From a virus: a stretch of 21,597 nt of DNA. The stretch lies in the IMG/VR virus record IMGVR_UViG_3300042308_000860, positions 1 through 21,597 of that record. One strand, written 5' to 3'. Below the pieces are notes generated by a model. It was given only the letters and a program-made list of their open reading frames with translations, did not search any database and had not been told where the DNA came from. Position numbers and translations under genes: made by a program. Below are positions 18,628-21,597 of the stretch, one piece after another (within the stretch, counting starts at the first letter, position 1; each line of letters begins with the position of its first letter).

Positions 18628-18700
18628 TTTGACATGAGAGTTGACACTCACATCTGACTATTAAGGGAATTTTATTTACTTAAGTTATATTTATAGGTGT

Positions 18701-18898
18701 ATGAAACTAAAAGAAATATTAATAAAAGAATTAGAGGAAGGAGTTTGTGAGAGACTACCCAACGAAACGGACAATGAGTTCTTAACCCGTTGTGCAAACG
18801 ACATCTACAACCCTATTGGTTCAGTTGCACAAAGAAGTAATGTACCTCTTGCAATGAAAAAGAAAATCGTTATCCCTATACCAATTAAAAAGAAGTAA
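18701..18898 (+). CDS. Small hypothetical protein (65 aa)
   Basis: It starts with an amphipathic helix (MKLKEILIKELEEGVCERLP), continues with a helical middle (ETDNEFLTRCANDIYNP) and ends basic and proline-containing (KKKIVIPIPIKKK). Two cysteines are present. The ATG is 8 nt behind a -7-like TATATTTA. No family is recognised. Confidence 0.65.
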   Translation: MKLKEILIKELEEGVCERLPNETDNEFLTRCANDIYNPIGSVAQRSNVPLAMKKKIVIPIPIKKK

Positions 18899-18927
18899 GT
18901 GAGTGTTAACGAATTAAACGAAGTAAT

Positions 18928-19230
18928 ATGTTAAAAGAAGAAGTCTTTGACAGAGTTGCAAAAGAATATGGAACATCTATCGGTGTTGCAAAGATATTCT
19001 CTATACAACCTTTAGATGAAGTTCAATCGGAATTTAAAGATACGGAATCATATAAGGAATACGAAAAAGGATTGACTCTTAATTATATTATAACCGATTC
19101 AATATATGAAGGATTATACCAAAGCTTGCAAAAGAAACTATACGAATTAAGAGTAATAAGAAAGACAAAGATTCAGGACGAATTAAAGTTATATAGGAAG
19201 GCATATAAAGAAATAACAAATGAGAATTAA
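18928..19230 (+). CDS. Helical hypothetical protein (100 aa)
   Basis: It opens MLKEEVFDRVAKEYGTSIGV, continues with a predicted helix-rich body and a long basic helix near the end (QKKLYELRVIRKTKIQDELK). No cysteines and no membrane segments. It overlaps the next gene by 11 nt, suggesting co-translation. No family is recognised. Confidence 0.7.
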   Translation: MLKEEVFDRVAKEYGTSIGVAKIFSIQPLDEVQSEFKDTESYKEYEKGLTLNYIITDSIYEGLYQSLQKKLYELRVIRKTKIQDELKLYRKAYKEITNEN

Positions 19231-20263
19231 AGAAATTAACCAAAATCCGGAAAGATATACAATCGATGGCAAGAATTGGAAGATTTCTGCATCAAAGGAC
19301 ATTAAACCTATATACTTACCTATTGGTGTTGAGTTACAAAACTTAAAACCTCTAATCTCAGGAAGTGGCATTGTAGTGAAGGTAGGTGAGAATTATCTAT
19401 GTTCATTAGAGACTCTTAACTTAATAAAAGAATCTAAGAACCCTCATTACGATATAGTACAAAATGGCAGTATCAAAGTAAAGGATAAAGAAGTGGTGAT
19501 GGGTAAGACGGTTAAGATTATTGAATTGGATATAAGTAAGTTACAAGGACTTATCGATAGTAGAGATTTTCAGAATAGACAATCCGGTGTTGTTGATATC
19601 GAATACACAAATGAGGGCAAAGAGTTAATAGATGGAATATCACAAAAGTTAATAGACCAAATCAACTATACATTAGATAAAGAAAGTAGTAGGCCTAAGG
19701 ATAAATTTGAAGTGGTAGACTACTTTAAGATGGTGGATAAGTCGGCAAATCCACATTATACCTTTGTACCTATAAGAACTCAAACCGACCAAGAAGAAAC
19801 CATTTTCATACCAAATAAACTAAGAACTTTTCTCATAGGACTGGATGACCAATTAAACCTATTAAGAAGAGATTTTAATACTATTAAGAGTACATTCTTT
19901 GATGGTACTATACCTACTCCTAATCCATATGGTATTATTCAACAAGATATCCTTGCAAGAACTGATACAGATGATGACGATAATACTATCAATAGTAATA
20001 GAAGAACTGAGAGTAGTGATATTCTTTCTATTGAAGATTCTCCTGCACAACAACTTAAGTCCGAAATAGAAAAGACCAAAATAGATTTAGAGGATAGTAT
20101 TGCAGAAACCAATGAAGGAGTAAGGAGAAGAATTGAAGAACAAAGGATAAGTATTGAACAAAGAATACAACAAGGCCAATCTACGGATGCACAAAATCAA
20201 AACTTCCTTGCAGATAAGATTCAAGAACTAAGACAAGCACTTACAAAGAAACAAGATAAATAG
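19220..20263 (+). CDS. Coiled-coil protein of unknown function (347 aa)
   Basis: Residues 1-110 are beta-rich (SGSGIVVKVGENYLCSLETL), 110-245 mixed, 248-256 an acidic run (TDTDDDDNT), and about 275-345 a long charged coiled coil (SEIEKTKIDLEDSIAETNEG; RRRIEEQRISIEQRIQQGQ). The motif S-x-NPHY occurs twice, at 72-77 (SKNPHYDIV) and 175-180 (SANPHYTFV), hinting at an internal duplication. The plan of globular head plus coil suits a structural or assembly-type protein, but no phage structural family is recognised. Confidence 0.8.
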   Translation: MRIKEINQNPERYTIDGKNWKISASKDIKPIYLPIGVELQNLKPLISGSGIVVKVGENYLCSLETLNLIKESKNPHYDIVQNGSIKVKDKEVVMGKTVKIIELDISKLQGLIDSRDFQNRQSGVVDIEYTNEGKELIDGISQKLIDQINYTLDKESSRPKDKFEVVDYFKMVDKSANPHYTFVPIRTQTDQEETIFIPNKLRTFLIGLDDQLNLLRRDFNTIKSTFFDGTIPTPNPYGIIQQDILARTDTDDDDNTINSNRRTESSDILSIEDSPAQQLKSEIEKTKIDLEDSIAETNEGVRRRIEEQRISIEQRIQQGQSTDAQNQNFLADKIQELRQALTKKQDK

Positions 20264-20268
20264 TTATT

Positions 20269-20541
20269 ATGAAATTAAAGTTACTAAAAGAAAGTACAAT
20301 TAAATGGATGGAACATATCGGAGTTGTAATGAGAGTTATTGCATTCGGTACTCTATCTATTATGGGCCCTCAAACTCCTTTCCTACTTATGTGGATATGG
20401 AATACCATCGATGCAATCATTTTAACATATTGTGCATGGGAAAGAAACAACAAAGCTTATCTTATTCTAAACATATTTTGGATGATTGTCGGATTTGTTG
20501 GCATTTACACATCAATCTTTGGAAATGGTATCAATCATTAA
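20269..20541 (+). CDS. Three-helix membrane protein (90 aa)
   Basis: Hydrophobic helices at about 17-33, 36-56 and 63-84 are joined by short loops (GPQTPF; AWERNNKAY). The pattern GPxxPFLxMWxWNTxDAxxLTYCAWER...AYxxLNxFWxxVGxxGIY recalls a small uncharacterised membrane protein found in marine phages. Its role is unknown. It overlaps the next gene by 17 nt. Confidence 0.78.
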   Translation: MKLKLLKESTIKWMEHIGVVMRVIAFGTLSIMGPQTPFLLMWIWNTIDAIILTYCAWERNNKAYLILNIFWMIVGFVGIYTSIFGNGINH

Positions 20542-20680
20542 ATTTATATTACTATTCTTGCGTCTTATAATGATGATGTCGGTACTTTTCATTGCAACCT
20601 TTGTGGTTTCTCTCTATTGGGTGGTATACTTTCCTATATGGTATGTCAAACGTCTTAAAAGGGATATAATGAGGAAATAA
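20525..20680 (+). CDS. Small membrane protein (51 aa)
   Basis: The start is set at ATG 20525; the upstream in-frame ATG at 20486 is inside the neighbour. It is hydrophobic from residue 3 to 40 (IIKFILLFLRLIMMMSVLFI; then VVSLYWVVYFPIWY), enough for one or two helices, followed by a basic tail (VKRLKRDIMRK) that would stay in the cytoplasm. No family is recognised. Confidence 0.6.
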   Translation: MVSIIKFILLFLRLIMMMSVLFIATFVVSLYWVVYFPIWYVKRLKRDIMRK

Positions 20681-20755
20681 GGGTATCTATATAAAAAAGA
20701 AAGAAGTTGCAACTATCAATAGGAGATACAAAAATTTTCTTAAAAAACGACTTTT

Positions 20756-20778
20756 CGACTTTCCCCCAACCCCCTCCC
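20756..20778 (-). repeat. C-tract motif, inverted partner of the G-tract at 12202
   Basis: CGACTTT followed by CCCCCAACCCCC (20763-20774), then TCCC. The - strand carries three G runs and matches 17 of 19 bases with the + strand at 12207-12225. It lies in the intergenic gap 20681-20843, which also holds a GTATCT/AGATAC pair (20683-20688, 20724-20729) and the next promoter. Confidence 0.7.
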
Positions 20779-20793
20779 TCTCATTTTCTTTTT

Positions 20794-20825
20794 TTTGGTA
20801 ATGTCGATAATTATGTGTATATTAA
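20794..20825 (+). promoter_or_regulatory. Promoter of the extended TTTGG family
   Basis: TTTG at 20794-20797 and TATATTAA at 20818-20825 are 20 nt apart; TTTGGTAATGTC is identical to the start of the promoter at 16785. It precedes ATG 20844 by 18 nt. Confidence 0.72.
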
Positions 20826-20843
20826 TAGATAAAAATTACATTC

Positions 20844-21597
20844 ATGCAAATTGACGAAATCATTAGTCCTGATATTGAAAGTCAAATTCAAAAAGTTGAG
20901 AATAGGGTAGATGACCAAATGAAAAGTGGTGTTGAGGTATTTGATATCAAAGTCGATTTACTACAATACATGCGTCAAACTGTTTTTGCAGAGAAAGGCA
21001 AAGGATTAGAGATAGAACACAAATTCCATTTCCAAGACATCGAAGAACAAGATTGTTTGTTAATGCAAGTTCCTAATATCAATGAAAGTGGATATTATTC
21101 TGGTATAGTTGGTTTAAAGTCTTGGATAGATAAATATGAACCCGAATTAAGGGTTGCAATTATAGACCCTGTAATCGATTATTTCTTTTTGAACCCACCG
21201 GATAAACAGGGTGAGTTTTTCAATTTATTTAACACATACTCTAAACAAAGTCAATTTCATCTATTATACAATTTTCAGGAAACATACGACATTGCATATG
21301 GATTTGTAGGTAGATATATTGAAAAGGCAAAACCGAAATTTTTAGGATTTAGTATCATTGATGGTAATATAGATGGAACACTTGCAATTGCAAAATTAGT
21401 AAAAGAAAAATATTCAGAGGTTAAAATTTTAGTTGGTGGTAATGGTGTTGAAGTGTTAGACTTTGGTAGATTACCTAACTCAAATTATAAAACAAACGAC
21501 TATACTTTCATCGATGCAATCAGTAGAGGTGATGGTGAGATAACATTTGTAGAAATACTTAAGTCCGATTGGAGTGAGGAATCCTTAATGTCTATTG
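20844..21597 (+). CDS. B12-binding radical-SAM-type protein, 5' part (251 codons, truncated by window)
   Basis: The frame is open from ATG 20844 to the window end. After a 70-residue N-terminal part of unknown kind, residues 72-240 follow the cobalamin-binding Rossmann domain that precedes the radical SAM barrel in class B enzymes: CLLMQVPNIN (71-80), PELRVAIIDPVIDYF (100-114), PKFLGFSIIDGN (164-175), VKILVGGNG (193-201) and IDAISRGDGEITFVEIL (223-239; the (G/R)GDGE motif). The radical SAM CxxxCxxC cluster would lie beyond the window. Such enzymes methylate or rearrange unactivated carbons; the substrate cannot be told. It has its own promoter. Its presence next to phage-like genes is unusual. 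Confidence 0.82.
   Translation, partial: MQIDEIISPDIESQIQKVENRVDDQMKSGVEVFDIKVDLLQYMRQTVFAEKGKGLEIEHKFHFQDIEEQDCLLMQVPNINESGYYSGIVGLKSWIDKYEPELRVAIIDPVIDYFFLNPPDKQGEFFNLFNTYSKQSQFHLLYNFQETYDIAYGFVGRYIEKAKPKFLGFSIIDGNIDGTLAIAKLVKEKYSEVKILVGGNGVEVLDFGRLPNSNYKTNDYTFIDAISRGDGEITFVEILKSDWSEESLMSI

Larger units (their letters stand above)
18405..18700 (+). other. Non-coding region with structured RNA and GC-rich island
   Basis: No convincing gene is present. It contains a three-way-junction candidate (18447-18514), a GC-rich stretch (18515-18627) and an AT-rich end. TATATTTA at 18686-18693 looks like a -7 box 8 nt before ATG 18701, but no TTTG lies 19-20 nt upstream. Confidence 0.6.

Noticed and set aside
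18457-18651. A 64-codon minus-strand frame across the GC-rich island
   Set aside because: It crosses the three-way-junction candidate, has no promoter or A-rich start context, and its Arg/Thr/His-rich composition is unlike any neighbour. I keep the region as non-coding.
18686-18693. Promoter for the gene at 18701
   Set aside because: Only a -7-like TATATTTA is present; no TTTG lies 19-20 nt upstream, so it is mentioned only in the region entry.

Overview
The window reads as an accessory/early region of a large tailed phage (or closely related element) of a Bacteroidota host, most likely a flavobacterium. The basis is: AT-rich DNA; about 57 short, tightly packed and often overlapping genes, all on the + strand; almost no Shine-Dalgarno sequences; and promoters of the Bacteroidota type (TTTG, 19-20 nt, TAnnTTTG-like). 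No terminase, capsid, tail, polymerase or integrase gene is visible, so the phage assignment is an inference from architecture and gene content.

Layout. (1) 1-6104: a unit behind a consensus promoter (106-136). It holds small acidic proteins, a 477-aa FG-GAP/VCBS-type lipoprotein (1768-3201), a protein with a UVR-like motif, an SGNH-like protein, a small multi-pass membrane protein and two very short genes, and ends in a clear intrinsic terminator (6069-6103). (2) 6105-8725: a second unit of small proteins including two Cys-rich putative zinc proteins and members of a paralogous family that begins MLTIxN. (3) 8726-12175: a promoter almost fused to a UV damage endonuclease gene, then a flavodoxin-fold NAD(P)H:quinone-reductase-like gene, more MLTI-family proteins and several unknowns. 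(4) 12176-13256: six very short genes, four of them with membrane segments.

(5) 13257-14018 is a 760-bp non-coding region. It contains a nested long inverted repeat (13464-13598) and at least six copies of a 25-bp dyad repeat (13646-13899), followed by a promoter. It is the best candidate in the window for a replication origin or a multi-operator control region. (6) 14019-16778: small genes including a GIY-YIG nuclease and a possible winged-helix protein. (7) 16785-17486: a promoter, an unusual lipoprotein gene, a tRNA-Gly-like element with an apparent 25-nt insertion, further hairpins and a terminator. (8) 17507-18404: a HEXXH metallopeptidase-like gene and two small genes. (9) 18405-18700: a second large non-coding region with a three-way-junction RNA candidate and a GC-rich island. 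(10) 18701-20680: a coiled-coil protein and small membrane proteins. (11) From 20794: a promoter and the first 251 codons of a B12-binding radical-SAM-type protein that runs off the window.

Together the recognisable genes point to DNA repair (UvdE, UVR motif), redox chemistry (quinone reductase, radical SAM) and cell-surface change (two lipoproteins, many tiny membrane proteins). At least four promoters share an extended phage-specific motif, so the units are probably co-regulated. The least explained features are the structured non-coding tracts at 13.4-13.9, 17.25-17.49 and 18.4-18.63 kb, and an inverted pair of G/C-tract motifs at 12.2 and 20.76 kb.
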